From Branchiostoma floridae (lineage: Eukaryota; Chordata; Leptocardii; Amphioxiformes; Branchiostomatidae): a DNA stretch of 64,000 nt. A program made the position numbers and the translations under genes. The notes under the pieces were generated by a model that was given only the letters and a program-made list of their open reading frames with translations, searched no databases and was not told the origin of the DNA. Where the stretch lies: contig NC_049990.1 of assembly GCF_000003815.2 (NCBI RefSeq), positions 1,940,225-2,004,224 on the forward strand, in the 5' to 3' direction. This document shows positions 1 through 9,034 of the stretch, one piece after another (the stretch's first letter is position 1; each line of letters begins with the position of its first letter).

Positions 1-740
1 AGCAGACATTAACAAGATCGTTAAGACTTATCAGAGTGAACTTATCTAACAAAATTCAAAACATTTCTACAAGTCGTTCTCTTCCCTTAACTAAAACTAG
101 AAGCCTGAAATATATATGGTTACGGAACATAAGTAGACGTATTATTAAAAGAAGAGGAATAAACTTCACTCCTGAATGAGGTACTATTCTCCGTGCAGAC
201 ATTAACTTTTGCCGTTGATTGTATGTTAAAGACTATCAATGTCACTTTCTAGTTAACAAAACAATGTTAAGTTTGAAAAACTAAACACTATTTATCATAA
301 TAGAGCTTATACCGTAAGAAGTCAACTTGAACACACTATGCTTCTCACATCTTAGAAACTAAATTTTATAACACCAGAAACATGTGAATTTAAACTACTT
401 GAATGCGGCGATTGCCTGAACAAGATGCTGGGACAGAGTTAAACTACAACAAGAGTTACTCCGTTGAAGATGTTGGTAATTCAAATTGGTTGCATTAGAA
501 AGTACTGTTCATCTATTGATTAACAAATCGCACAAAACGCAGTTCAAATCTAATCCTGAACGACTTCTTTCAACACAAATAAACCTTCCAAAAACAGAAA
601 AGTTGTTGCCTCAAAAAACACAAACTGAGGTGACTTTACTGATAACGTGCTAAAAGGCATGTAAGTCTTCACGATCATCAGCTGGCTGAACTGTCTGATT
701 CACTTTCGAACCCTTTATGCTGAACTGCTTGCTGCACTCC
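1..740 (-). other. 3' UTR / 3' flank of ZnF-1
   Basis: No protein-coding ORF is visible. The sequence matches the 3' flanks of the other units (A/T-rich, with conserved stretches such as the segment containing CAACACAAATAAACC, and the block just after the stop that begins with a frameshifted finger relic). In other units an AATAAA lies 700-1,100 nt beyond the stop codon, so the poly(A) site of this copy is expected to lie outside the window on the left. Confidence 0.6.
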
Positions 741-1682
741 TCACACCTTTAAGTTTTCCCGAGTGTGAGTCCGCAGGTGTTTCTTCAGAGAATCCAGACG
801 ACTGAACTGCCTGCTGCACGCCTCACAACCGTAGGGTTTCTCTCCTGTGTGAGTCCGCATGTGTTTCTTTAGATCGCACAGCACACCGAACTGTCTGCTG
901 CACTCATCGCATCTGTAGGGTTTCTCCCCTGTGTGAGTCCGCACGTGAGCCTTCAGATTACCCAGCTCACTAAACTGCCTGCTACACTTCTCACACCTGT
1001 AGGGTTTCTCACCTGTGTGAGTTCGCATGTGAGTCTTCAGAGCACTCAGCACACTGAACTGCCTGCTGCACTCCTCACACTTGTATGGCTTCTCACCGGT
1101 GTGAGTCCGCATATGTTTTGTTAGACTACCCAGCTCACTGAACTGCCTACTGCACTCCTCACACCTGTAAGGTTTCTCACCTGTGTGAGTCCGCATGTGG
1201 CTCTTCAGATTACTCTTCTGACTAAACTGCTTGCTGCAGTCCTCACACTTGTACGGTTTCTCTCCAGTGTGTGTCCGCATGTGCGTTTTCAGAGGACCCT
1301 GCTGACAAAACTGTTTGCTGCACTTCTCACATTTATAGGGTTTTTCTCCTGTGTGAGTCCGCATGTGTTTTTTCAGCTCACCCAGCTGACTGAACTGCTT
1401 GCTGCACTCCTCACACTTGTAGGGTTTTTCCCCTGTGTGAGATCTCATGTGAGTCTTCAGAGCACCAAGCTGACTAAACTGCCTGCTGCACTCCTCACAC
1501 GTGTAGGGTTTCTCACCTGTGTGAGTCCGCATGTGTGTCTTCAGATGACCCAGATGACTGAACTGCTTGCTGCACTCCTCACACCTGTAGCGTTTTTCCT
1601 CTCTGACAGATCGCACAGAAGAATCCTTTTTCGCCTTTCTCCTGACGTCACCGAAACTCTCTGCGCTGCTTGTTGTTGACAT
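741..1682 (-). CDS. C2H2 zinc-finger protein ZnF-1 (10 fingers)
   Basis: Predicted nuclear, sequence-specific DNA-binding protein of 313 residues. Residues 1-32 form the cluster's shared basic, Ser-rich leader (MSTTSSAESFGDVRRK...). Ten fingers of 28 residues follow (about 33-306) in the form C-X2-C-X12-H-X3-H with TGEKPY linkers. Contact residues at helix positions -1/3/6 are, in order, HHT, QAT, QEK, QPT, QNS, ESK, VAT, ENA, VDK, RSK. The ATG is shared by all paralogues and lies 22 nt below a splice acceptor (intron side begins at 1705); the intron runs to the donor at 2871, giving one coding exon. The tail TRENLKV comes from a frameshift that puts an eleventh finger core (CEECSKQF) out of frame. 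No KRAB, BTB, SCAN or ZAD domain is seen. Closest description: gastrula zinc finger XlCGF-like. Target unknown. Confidence 0.9.
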   Translation of the reverse strand: MSTTSSAESFGDVRRKAKKDSSVRSVREEKRYRCEECSKQFSHLGHLKTHMRTHTGEKPYTCEECSRQFSQLGALKTHMRSHTGEKPYKCEECSKQFSQLGELKKHMRTHTGEKPYKCEKCSKQFCQQGPLKTHMRTHTGEKPYKCEDCSKQFSQKSNLKSHMRTHTGEKPYRCEECSRQFSELGSLTKHMRTHTGEKPYKCEECSRQFSVLSALKTHMRTHTGEKPYRCEKCSRQFSELGNLKAHVRTHTGEKPYRCDECSRQFGVLCDLKKHMRTHTGEKPYGCEACSRQFSRLDSLKKHLRTHTRENLKV

Positions 1683-1704
1683 CCTTCTGGATCTAGTGCA
1701 ACTT

Positions 1705-2871
1705 CTGTAGAGACAATATGAACGATCAAGTTACAAATGTTTCATCCATAGCTATTTTAGTACATGTATTTGGTCCGCATTGTATGAATTTGTCAGTGAG
1801 GGCAAAATAAGCGGTGAAAGTGAGGTTTATTTAAGCCATATGCACAAAGTTTTCATTACAAAAAGGAACGAATGCTAGTACTAGTAGGATTCTGCAGAAA
1901 TGCACACAGAAATCACAGGACAGATTCTCTTTATAATAATAGCAGCAAACTACAAGCTCAAATGCGCTGACAAGAACCTGGTCTGCAGTCCGACCCTTTG
2001 GATTTCATGGTCTTCCTTCGATTGTGTCATAAAAAAATGAGGTTTTTAATGAGGCTAACGTAAGCGAACGTAATTGAAAATAACCGACATCTATTGCTTA
2101 CGAGCATAGCAATAGGACAAAGACAAAGGAGTACGACTCTTGACGCTAGAGGCCACCCCACGCGTGTAGCTACAGTGAAAACAAAAGAATCTCTCAAAAA
2201 AATCTTATCAATTTTCCGGTAAAACGGATGTTTTTTGTTCCACATTGTCCCCGAATATGCACAGAGAAAGCCCTAGATGTGAAAACACACCCAAGCATCA
2301 GTTACTGAACCTGACCGTAAAATAAGGAACACGACATAAATTAATGAACACCAGATGGTGAAAAAGTTTCCGGTCCGGGAGCGGATTGAGGGGTTTACAG
2401 TAAACCGTATATATTTCAACTGCGCCCAGCAAACCAGCCAGACGACTCTTTTTACCAATAAACAGTACCAAATTGACTCTGAAGCTGTAAACACAACTTG
2501 TATTTTCACTCATTAATAACCCTATAAATTCATCAACGATTACAACCCTATAAATTCGTTTTTTTTTAATCTTTAAACCCCTCCGGAGCCCCAAAATTTG
2601 TTTACGTAATCTTTTGTATCCCTCCTCGCTTTCCCGTGTGAATTTCGAATAAACTTTGAACTTTCCTCCATTTTAGGCGAGGAAACAGCAGAGCTACAAA
2701 GGAACATGTGTATCGAAGACTATGGTCTATTTTACAACACCCACAGAAGAAAAACTTGATGGAGTTGAGTTACCAGTAGTCGGGACCCCCACTAAAATCA
2801 AGACGTCGACACGCTTGTTTTCTGTCAAATCTAGAGAAGTTTTAGAGTCAAAATACAACAGATCGTCTTAC
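1705..2871 (-). other. Intron of ZnF-1
   Basis: The acceptor reads TCTCTACAG|AAG and the donor GTTCAG|GTAAGA on the minus strand. The interior has no credible gene. It carries blocks that recur in every unit, for example one around 2090-2200 (minus of GAGCATAGCAATAGGAC) and one around 2285-2410 (minus of CATCAGTTACTGAACC). This is the pattern of an intron duplicated together with its gene. Confidence 0.7.
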
Positions 2872-3027
2872 CTGAACAAAGTTTAACACTAGCCTTGCAC
2901 ACAAACACCAGTAGGTTGTCTCCAAAGCCGCTTATTTTGTGATTTTTGTTCCGGAAGCTCGGGAACTTTTCCAAACCGTTGTCTGCCTCGATTTTCCGAG
3001 TAAACAGGAAGTATGTGACCCGGAAGT
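2872..3027 (-). promoter_or_regulatory. Non-coding exon 1 and core promoter of ZnF-1
   Basis: Conserved with the other units. The exon ends at the donor CAG|GTAAGA (exon base 2872). Upstream, at 3015-3027, the plus strand reads GTGACCCGGAAGT, an ETS/GABP-type core (ACTTCCGGGTCAC on minus), next to a second CGGAAG-like site within the exon. No shared ORF across the copies joins in frame to the leader, so the exon is probably 5' UTR. Homology to other promoters stops at about 3067, where a Penelope-like sequence begins, so the far-upstream part has been replaced. Confidence 0.6.
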
Positions 3028-3067
3028 ATTCTATTGTTCTGGGTCAGATATGACCCCCTGGTTACGC

Positions 3068-3300
3068 CCAAAAAGTAGTTACTCGAGCAACTAGATATGG
3101 TTTTGGAAACGGTCAAACGTTTCAACTGGAACCCAACAGTTTTCGTCAGTGACAATGAAGTGATCTGGAAGAAACAGGTCTTTTATACTCTAACTAAGAA
3201 TGAAGACAATTTCAGATGTCCAATAGGAAACGTTGTAAGACAATTCAGGTCAAACTGAAGACAATTTGGATTTCAAAGGGAAGCAAGGCTAAAACACAGT
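3068..3300 (-). mobile_element. Penelope-like element terminal (pLTR-like) segment with hammerhead motif
   Basis: The block beginning GCCCAAAAAGTAGTTACTC breaks the homology of the ZnF-1 promoter and recurs near 39,003-39,260. It contains a hammerhead-ribozyme-like motif at 3110-3154, as known for the pseudo-LTRs of Penelope-like retroelements. On the same strand a GIY-YIG coding relic lies about 0.7 kb upstream, consistent with one minus-strand element whose 3' end points left. Confidence 0.6.
3110..3154 (-). ncRNA. Candidate minimal type I hammerhead ribozyme (copy 1)
   Basis: On the minus strand the conserved core CTGACGA is followed by a perfect 5-bp stem II (AACTG/CAGTT, loop TTGGGTTC), then GAAAC, a very short stem III region and GTT as the NUH cleavage triplet. 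The following TGAC pairs with GTCA just before the core to form stem I. Minimal hammerheads of this layout are known in Penelope-like elements. GTT in place of the usual GTC suggests weak or lost activity. Called by eye from pairing. Confidence 0.55.
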
Positions 3301-3938
3301 TAATGCAAATGAGTCAATTGGTTTAGTTGCAAAGTTTTATTGCGTGGGTGGGGGGGGGGCACAGCCAGTAGATTTCTAGCGAGGACACGCCTTTAGTCGA
3401 TCCGTTCACATGCAAGGTACCCAATTTCCACTGGATCTAGTGGCACGCGAGTGACAGAGATTAATAGTTTACACCTACTGTCTGTTGAGTAACGATTTTT
3501 CGTCGATCTTCCTCTTAATAGTTTGCTAGTTATTTTGAGTCAAACGTTATGTCATAATGCAGTAAAGCCGCATTCTTAACTTGAAAGTTACAACTATCTG
3601 TGTACCATGATTCCTTTACGTTCACATTTCGAAATACAAAACGTTACAAGGTACTAGTATGTCTGAAGACTGTATAATGTGCCCATTTAGCTAGGATTGA
3701 CTGCAAGGTCTCTCTTCTTTTTGTTTCCTTTTCACAGGCGAGTTGCGAATACATGTTTGTAAACCACACCGCCAGATCTGTAATGTTTCACCAATAAACT
3801 TACTACCAGTATCACTTCAATATCTCATGGAATGCACAGAAAAAGCACAAATAGATACTGTAAATGCAGAAATGTTCGCGGTGGATTAATGTTCGCGGTT
3901 TTCGCGGTGACCACCTCACGTTCCACACGTAGCCCCCC
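3301..3938. other. Non-coding spacer
   Basis: No gene is visible. A G-rich run sits at 3347-3359. Around 3870-3915 a short repeat of GTTCGCGGT-type motifs occurs three times, a dispersed repeat type common in invertebrate genomes. The segment may be part of the Penelope-like insertion or a second insertion within it. Confidence 0.4.
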
Positions 3939-3939
3939 T

Positions 3940-4240
3940 TTTCTGTTGAGGATGGGATTGTATATTCTATCATATATGGCCTAACTCCCCGTTCAAACCA
4001 GCGGGCTTCGCGGTCTAGGATATCGGTTGATTGGAGGTTGAAGGAGTGTCCTTGGTTGTGTTCTAGGTGGTTGAAAATAGCAGAGGTGTAGCCGTTGGCG
4101 CTGGGTTTGCAATGTTCTTTGTACCTTGCCTTTAGTGGCCGGCTAGTCTCACCGATGTATGTGTTGGTGCAGTTGGGTTCTTCACATTTGAGTCTGTAGA
4201 TTACATTGGCCTTAGTACCTTTCTGTGGTCTTTTAACTCC
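3940..4240 (-). pseudogene. Penelope-like element GIY-YIG endonuclease domain (fragment)
   Basis: Translating the minus strand from about 4240 down to 3945 gives an open stretch of roughly 95 codons that resembles the C-terminal GIY-YIG nuclease of Penelope-like retroelements: VIYRLKCEE, then NTYIGETSRPLKARYKEHC, then AIFNHLEHNQGHSF and REARWFERGVR. The order Y..K, YIGET, R..R, H, E matches the family. No reverse transcriptase precedes it; the right junction with the next ZnF unit is at about 4262, so only the 3' coding end survives. It is too short for the automated ORF start criteria because no ATG is present. Confidence 0.75.
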
Positions 4241-4262
4241 TGCAACTAAAACAACAGGAGCT

Positions 4263-5061
4263 ATGTTCTATTGCTTGGTATGATAAGTAAATGAGAATTT
4301 CCAACGTTTCTTATGTGCTAACAAAATCAATGTGTAAGAAAAACTACAGGCACGGTTCGAACTGTTTATTTTTAACAAACTTTTAACAAAATGGATGAAT
4401 AAAAACTATTGAAATCAACAACGAAGATAGATATTAATAAATGAAGCGAGCTTATACTACAAGAGTATCAACACCTCTATTGGTCTACTGTTCTCCCATC
4501 TAACGGTAAGTCTAAAATCCATTAAGTTATGAGTATAGTTAGAGCAAGGACGTTGGTTAGAGATACTATTTCTAGGAGAAAAGGAAGATAACAAGTTTAC
4601 TACTCTTCCCCTTTAGACATTGACTTGGTACTGTTCATTAAATGTCGAAGGTACAAAAACAATCTTCAATGTCAAGTTCTAGTTCTACTTTGCAAATCAC
4701 TGTTAATTTTAGCCTATTTACAAAATAAATGCTACGTTCTATTTATAAAAGGCATGTTACTTTATTGTTCTACTTCATTTGCAAATCATCAAACACAATC
4801 TACTATAAAGAAATTGCAAAACAGCAAACAGACTTCTACATTTTTCCTTCTAGACATACCTCACAACAGTATTTAAATATACCAAAGCGTGCTAGTTCTA
4901 GTTGACTTCTAGTTTACTACGAAACAATTCAAACATCTGAAGCCCTCCTAGAAGTTACAAAACAGGTAATGAACTTGCACATGATACACATCGAAAAAAA
5001 AAAAACATCTTGGAAACTAAATTCTAGAACACCACGGGTAAGCGAACTCCCTCACACTTGT
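4263..5061 (-). other. 3' UTR / 3' flank of ZnF-2
   Basis: A/T-rich, homologous to other unit tails. A poly(A) signal AATAAA (minus) lies at 4365-4370 in the conserved context CGAACTGTTTATT. No independent gene is seen. Confidence 0.6.
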
Positions 5062-6075
5062 TCAAGTTCTTTTGTGAGATTCCATGTGTTTCTTCAGACT
5101 ATCCAGTCGACTGAACTGCCTGCTGCACTCCTCACACCTGTAAGGTTTCTCCCTTGTATGAGTCCGCATGTGTTTCTTCATCGTACCCAGCTCACTAAAC
5201 CGCCTGCTGCAGTCCTCACACCTGTAGGGTTTCTCCCCTGTGTGAGTCCGTATGTGTCTTTTCAGAGCACTAAGCTTGCTAAACTGTCTGTTGCACTCCT
5301 CACACTTGTAGGGTTTCTCCCCTGTGTGAGTCAGCATGTGAGTCTTCAGAGCACCCAGCCGATTGAACTGCCTTTTGCACACCTCACACTGGTAGGGTTT
5401 CTCTCCTGTGTGAGTCCGCATGTGTGTCTTCAGAGCACCCAGCTCACTGACCTGCCTGCTGCACTCCTCACACCTGTAGGGTTTCTCACCTGTGTGAGTC
5501 CGCATGTGACTCTTCAGATGACCAAGCTTGCTAAACTGCTTGCTGCACTCCTCACACGTGTAGCGTTTCTCACCTGTGTGAGTCCGCATGTGAGTATTCT
5601 GAGAATCCGGTCGACCAAACTGCCTGCTGCACTCCTCACACCTGTAGGGTTTCTCCCCTGTGTGAGTCCGAATGTGAGTCTTCAGATGACCCAGCTGACT
5701 GAACTGCCTGCTGCACTCCTCACACCTGTAGGGTTTCTCCCCTGTGTGAGTATGCATATGTTTTCTAAGCTCATCCAGCCGACTGAACTGCCTGCTGCAC
5801 TCCTCACACCTGTAGGGTTTGTCTCCTGTGTGAGTCCGCATGTGTTTCTTCAGATTACAGAACTGACTGAACTGCCTGCTGCACTCCTCACACTTGTAAG
5901 GTTTCTCCCCTGTGTGAGTCCGCATGTGTTCCTTAAGATGACCCAGCTGTCTGAACTGCTTGCTGCACTCCTCACACCTGAAGCGTTTCTCCTTTCTGAC
6001 AGGTCGCACAGAAGAATCCTTTTTCGCCCTTCTCCTGACGTCACCCAAACTCTGGGCACTGGTTGTTGTCGACAT
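5062..6075 (-). CDS. C2H2 zinc-finger protein ZnF-2 (11 fingers)
   Basis: 337 residues: leader 1-32 ([16 protein letters not shown]...), then 11 fingers ending in HMESHKRT. Contact triplets (-1/3/6): QHE, QNK, REK, QHT, RST, KHS, EAT, RAT, KAR, ETK, RSK. Finger 5 (FGRPDSQNTH) has lost the structural Leu and finger 7 has Val for the core Phe, so both may fold less well; all zinc ligands are kept. The splice acceptor CCTACAG|AAAG starts the intron at 6098. The intron holds a second, broken copy of a leader plus half a finger at 6177-6340, so this unit appears to have swallowed a neighbour by deletion. The proposed exon 1 is at 8414. The C-terminal RSK finger matches the last finger of most paralogues. 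Confidence 0.9.
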   Translation of the reverse strand: MSTTTSAQSLGDVRRRAKKDSSVRPVRKEKRFRCEECSKQFRQLGHLKEHMRTHTGEKPYKCEECSRQFSQFCNLKKHMRTHTGDKPYRCEECSRQFSRLDELRKHMHTHTGEKPYRCEECSRQFSQLGHLKTHIRTHTGEKPYRCEECSRQFGRPDSQNTHMRTHTGEKRYTCEECSKQFSKLGHLKSHMRTHTGEKPYRCEECSRQVSELGALKTHMRTHTGEKPYQCEVCKRQFNRLGALKTHMLTHTGEKPYKCEECNRQFSKLSALKRHIRTHTGEKPYRCEDCSRRFSELGTMKKHMRTHTREKPYRCEECSRQFSRLDSLKKHMESHKRT

Positions 6076-6176
6076 CCTCCTAGATGTTGTGCACTTTCTG
6101 TAGGAACGATAAAGTTAAAAATGCTACATCCACAGCTATTTCAGCTTTTGGTCCGCATTGCATAAAAGTAAGGGGG

Positions 6177-6340
6177 AAGTCTTCAGACTATACAGCCGAC
6201 TGAACTGCTTGTTGCACTCCTCACACCTGTAGCGTTTCTCCCCTTTGTTAGATCGCACAGAGGAATCCTTTTTTTCAAATTTTTCCTGACGTCACCCAAA
6301 CCCTACATTCTCCTAGATCGTGTGCAACTTCTGTAACTCA
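6177..6340 (-). pseudogene. Relic ZnF leader plus one partial finger
   Basis: Inside the intron of ZnF-2 the minus strand shows a second copy of the sequence around the start: the AAGTTGCACACGATCTAGGAG 5' UTR, then ATG followed at once by TAG because the segment coding for residues 2-8 is deleted. It continues through a frameshifted DVRK...[12 protein letters not shown] leader and one partial finger ([17 protein letters not shown]), then stops matching at 6177. Most fingers and the whole 3' end are missing. It is best read as the stump of a deleted neighbouring unit. Confidence 0.8.
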
Positions 6341-7093
6341 GACAATAGGAACAAGATCATTTATCAACAGTTACTATCTTCGCCAAAAAGGTGTGTTTTT
6401 GATGTGTTTGAATGTGTGTGTGTGTATGTGTACCTGAGTGTGTGTGCCTGTGTGTCTATGTGTGAGTAATTATGCGTCTGTCTGTGTATATAGGTGTCTG
6501 CATTTTTCTCTGTGTCTGTGTGTATCATTACTATAAGCATAATTTTTATTGCTTGTACGGGTCTTTGTATGAAGGTATGTGTGTGTGTTTGAACAACATA
6601 ATTCGGAAAACCTGGATTGGATCCTGATGATATTTGGTTGGTATAAACGGTTTATTCAAGTTCAACAGTCGACATTATAAATACTAAACAAAATATATGA
6701 CTTGCAGTCGGAAGACTGAATTCAGGGGTGCATACAGTAAGCATTTACATGAATAATATGACATTCGTACGGACGCTCGAATCACTACGCGGAAATGTAC
6801 GAATCTTATGCAACCGCAATAATCACTACGCGAAAGGGGCCGACATCGAATTGTTTACAAGCATAACAATAGGACAAAAACAAAGGAGTACAACTCTTGA
6901 CGCCAAACGCCACCCAAAGCTTGTAGCAACAATGAAAACAAATGAATCTGTCGAATAAATCGTATCAATATTCCAGTAAAATGTGTAAAATCACTCAGCC
7001 AAACTCATCGAAATCGGATGTGTTTTTTTTAATTCTACACTGTCCCCGAAAGTGCAAAGAGAAACCCCTACATTTGAAAACACGCCCAAGCAT
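6341..7093 (-). other. Intron sequence upstream of ZnF-2, with GT-rich microsatellite
   Basis: 6396-6600 is rich in GT repeats (imperfect TGTGTG tracts). From about 6760 the sequence resumes the repeated intron block of the other units, including CATAACAATAGGACAAAAAC near 6863. No gene is seen. Confidence 0.55.
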
Positions 7094-7102
7094 CAGTTAG
7101 TG

Positions 7103-7843
7103 TAGCCTCTACCAGGCTCCGTGGATCGGTAGAATCATTATCCTCACCACGAAGCCTGTGCGGGGTCGCTAAGAACAAACGACAGAGAATTAATCCCCCC
7201 GTTATTTGTACAAAGGAAGTAGCTCAGCGCTGGAGATAATTTAAGTCATAAATCGGCCAGCGCCCAGTGGGAAACAGCTCGGTTTGGGACAAGGTCAAAC
7301 TGGGATCGACAACAAAACGCGGCAAAAAAGATGTTTTGGACGGCGTTTTTTTGCTAAAATATAAATGCTTTTGAAACAATGTAGGCTAGAGTGAGGTTAA
7401 TTTTGCGATGAAATGTATATGTAACATGATAACAGTTTACGCTATAGGTAAATTCTTGTGCGGTCAATCTGCAGCAATCGGTCGCGAAAAGAGATCGCAT
7501 TTTTCCCTGTTGAGTGTGGCCAAGCTGTACCTTTTTGGTGAAGTTTGGAGGCAAAAAGGACTCATTTTGGGATGCAATGGCCGATCCGAGGGCTTATGAC
7601 GATAACCGTGAGAAGTCCCGGCCGCTGCAGTCAAGACCCGTCACGGGCGAGTCGGAAAGCAATAAACCACTTCGCACCTATTAGATAGCGATTAGTGGAC
7701 TTCAAAGAACATAGCGACCCCGCACAGTCTTCGTGGTGAGGAAACGTACTCTTCTGGCCGGCTAACTCCCCTAGCGTACTATAGATTCTATTTGTCCAAT
7801 TTCTACAATTAGACCACCGATCCACGAAGCCTGGTAGAGTCTA
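7103..7843. mobile_element. Non-autonomous inverted-repeat DNA transposon with 9-bp TSD (copy A)
   Basis: A 741-bp insertion in the intron of ZnF-2, flanked by the 9-bp direct repeat CAGTTAGTG (7094-7102 and 7844-7852). It splits a conserved block that reads CAGTTACTG uninterrupted in other units. The ends are inverted: TAGCCTCTACCAGGCT at the left and the complement of TAGACTCTACCAGGCT at the right. Internal blocks (for example GACCCGTCACGGGCGAGTCGG) are shared with the element at 23852-25145. No transposase ORF is seen. The TSD length and long inverted ends suggest a Mutator-like non-autonomous element; Merlin-like is an alternative. Confidence 0.8.
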
Positions 7844-7852
7844 CAGTTAGTG

Positions 7853-8413
7853 AACCTCCCCGTAAAATGTAGAACCCGCCATGATGAATACCAGATTGTG
7901 GGAAGTTTCCTGTCCGGGAGCGGTCGAAGGGGTTTACAGTATATCGTTTACATTTTTACTGCGCCCTGTATACCATTTTTTTCACCAATAAATAGTACCG
8001 AATTGACTATGCAAGTGCAAATACACATACACACATGTACATCTGCATTTCACTCGTTAATGCGATTTAAACCCTTTAAATTCATCAAAGAAAGATCATC
8101 GATAAAACCCCTCAAGGGCCCAAGAATTTTGTTTACGTTATCTTCTACCATCCTCGCTTCCCCCGTGTGAATTTTGAATAAGTTTGACAAAACATTTCCC
8201 CCATTTTAGGTACAGACAACAGCAAAGCTACAAAGGAACATGTGTATCACTTCCTTCTGCAGTCTATCTTTCAATACCCACAAAAGACAAGAAAAATGGA
8301 GTTGAGTTACCAGTGACGTAACCGAGGGATCCCTACCAAAAATTCAAGACAAACTCCAGTTTTCTGTCAAATCTACAGAGATTTTGGAGTCAAAATACCA
8401 CAGATCACCTTAC
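7853..8413 (-). other. Distal part of the ZnF-2 intron
   Basis: Resumes the unit's intron immediately after the transposon, with blocks shared with 15,660-16,187 and 31,210-31,821. It ends at the donor GTTCAG|GTAAGG (GT at 8412-8413, minus). No gene is seen. Confidence 0.6.
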
Positions 8414-8576
8414 CTGAACAAACTTGAACCCTAGTCTTGCACAGAAACACCAGTAGGTTGTCTCTAAATCAGCTTATTGTGCGACTTTGGCTTCGGAAGG
8501 ACGGGGACTTTTCCAAACCGCTGTCGCTCTCGACTATCCGAGTAAACAGAAAGAAAGAGTCATGTGACCCGGAAGT
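8414..8576 (-). promoter_or_regulatory. Non-coding exon 1 and core promoter of ZnF-2
   Basis: Same layout as the other units: donor at exon base 8414 and the ETS-type GTGACCCGGAAGT (plus) at 8564-8576, preceded by CATG (TCATGTGAC, an E-box/USF-like overlap). It is separated from its coding exon by more than 2.3 kb because of the relic and the transposon in the intron. Confidence 0.6.
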
Positions 8577-9027
8577 AATCTATTGCTCTGGGTCAAACAT
8601 CATCTCCTGGTTATCCAACAGTTGTCGCGATGTCGCTCATCTGAATGCTGAGATTAAAGTAATGAGGATATAATTTAAAAAAAAAGAAGGGCCAATTGTA
8701 TCGCGTGAGAAATTATATCACATGTATTACAGGTTTGCGATATGGTTTAGCCCGCGACCACGGGTGCCGCCATTTTGTTTCCAATTGGTGTATGATGGGA
8801 ATACTAGTACATATAGATGTTGCAATTTCGATGTGTTTATACCGAGGTGGAATGTTATGAGCGTGTCGTTGCGGTCTTGTCGGATATAAAGGGGGGAAGC
8901 CACAATGATAAATGTTGGTCTATTTTATGGTGTCATGGCGTTTTTTAATCCCTACTGACTACTGTCCGCATACATTACCAACCGTCAGGGGCGTTGTAGA
9001 CGCACATTACATCTTCTAGCCACAGAC
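8577..9027. promoter_or_regulatory. Upstream conserved block with YY1-like and TATA-like motifs
   Basis: Present in the units of ZnF-2, -3, -6, -7, -9 and, degraded, -10. It holds GCCGCCATTTTG (YY1-type) at 8766-8777 and a plus-strand TATAAA at 8885-8890 in the conserved context TCGGATATAAAGG. The plus orientation of the TATA motif is opposite to the ZnF genes, so it could mark a divergent transcript or simply be part of an old repeat. Confidence 0.4.
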
Positions 9028-9034
9028 CGGATCT

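Noticed and set aside
1645..1660. TGACGTCA (CRE core) inside the coding leader of most copies
   Set aside because: It falls on the codons for GDVR and is lost by single changes in ZnF-4, -5, -8 and -9 while the protein is kept; most likely coincidence.
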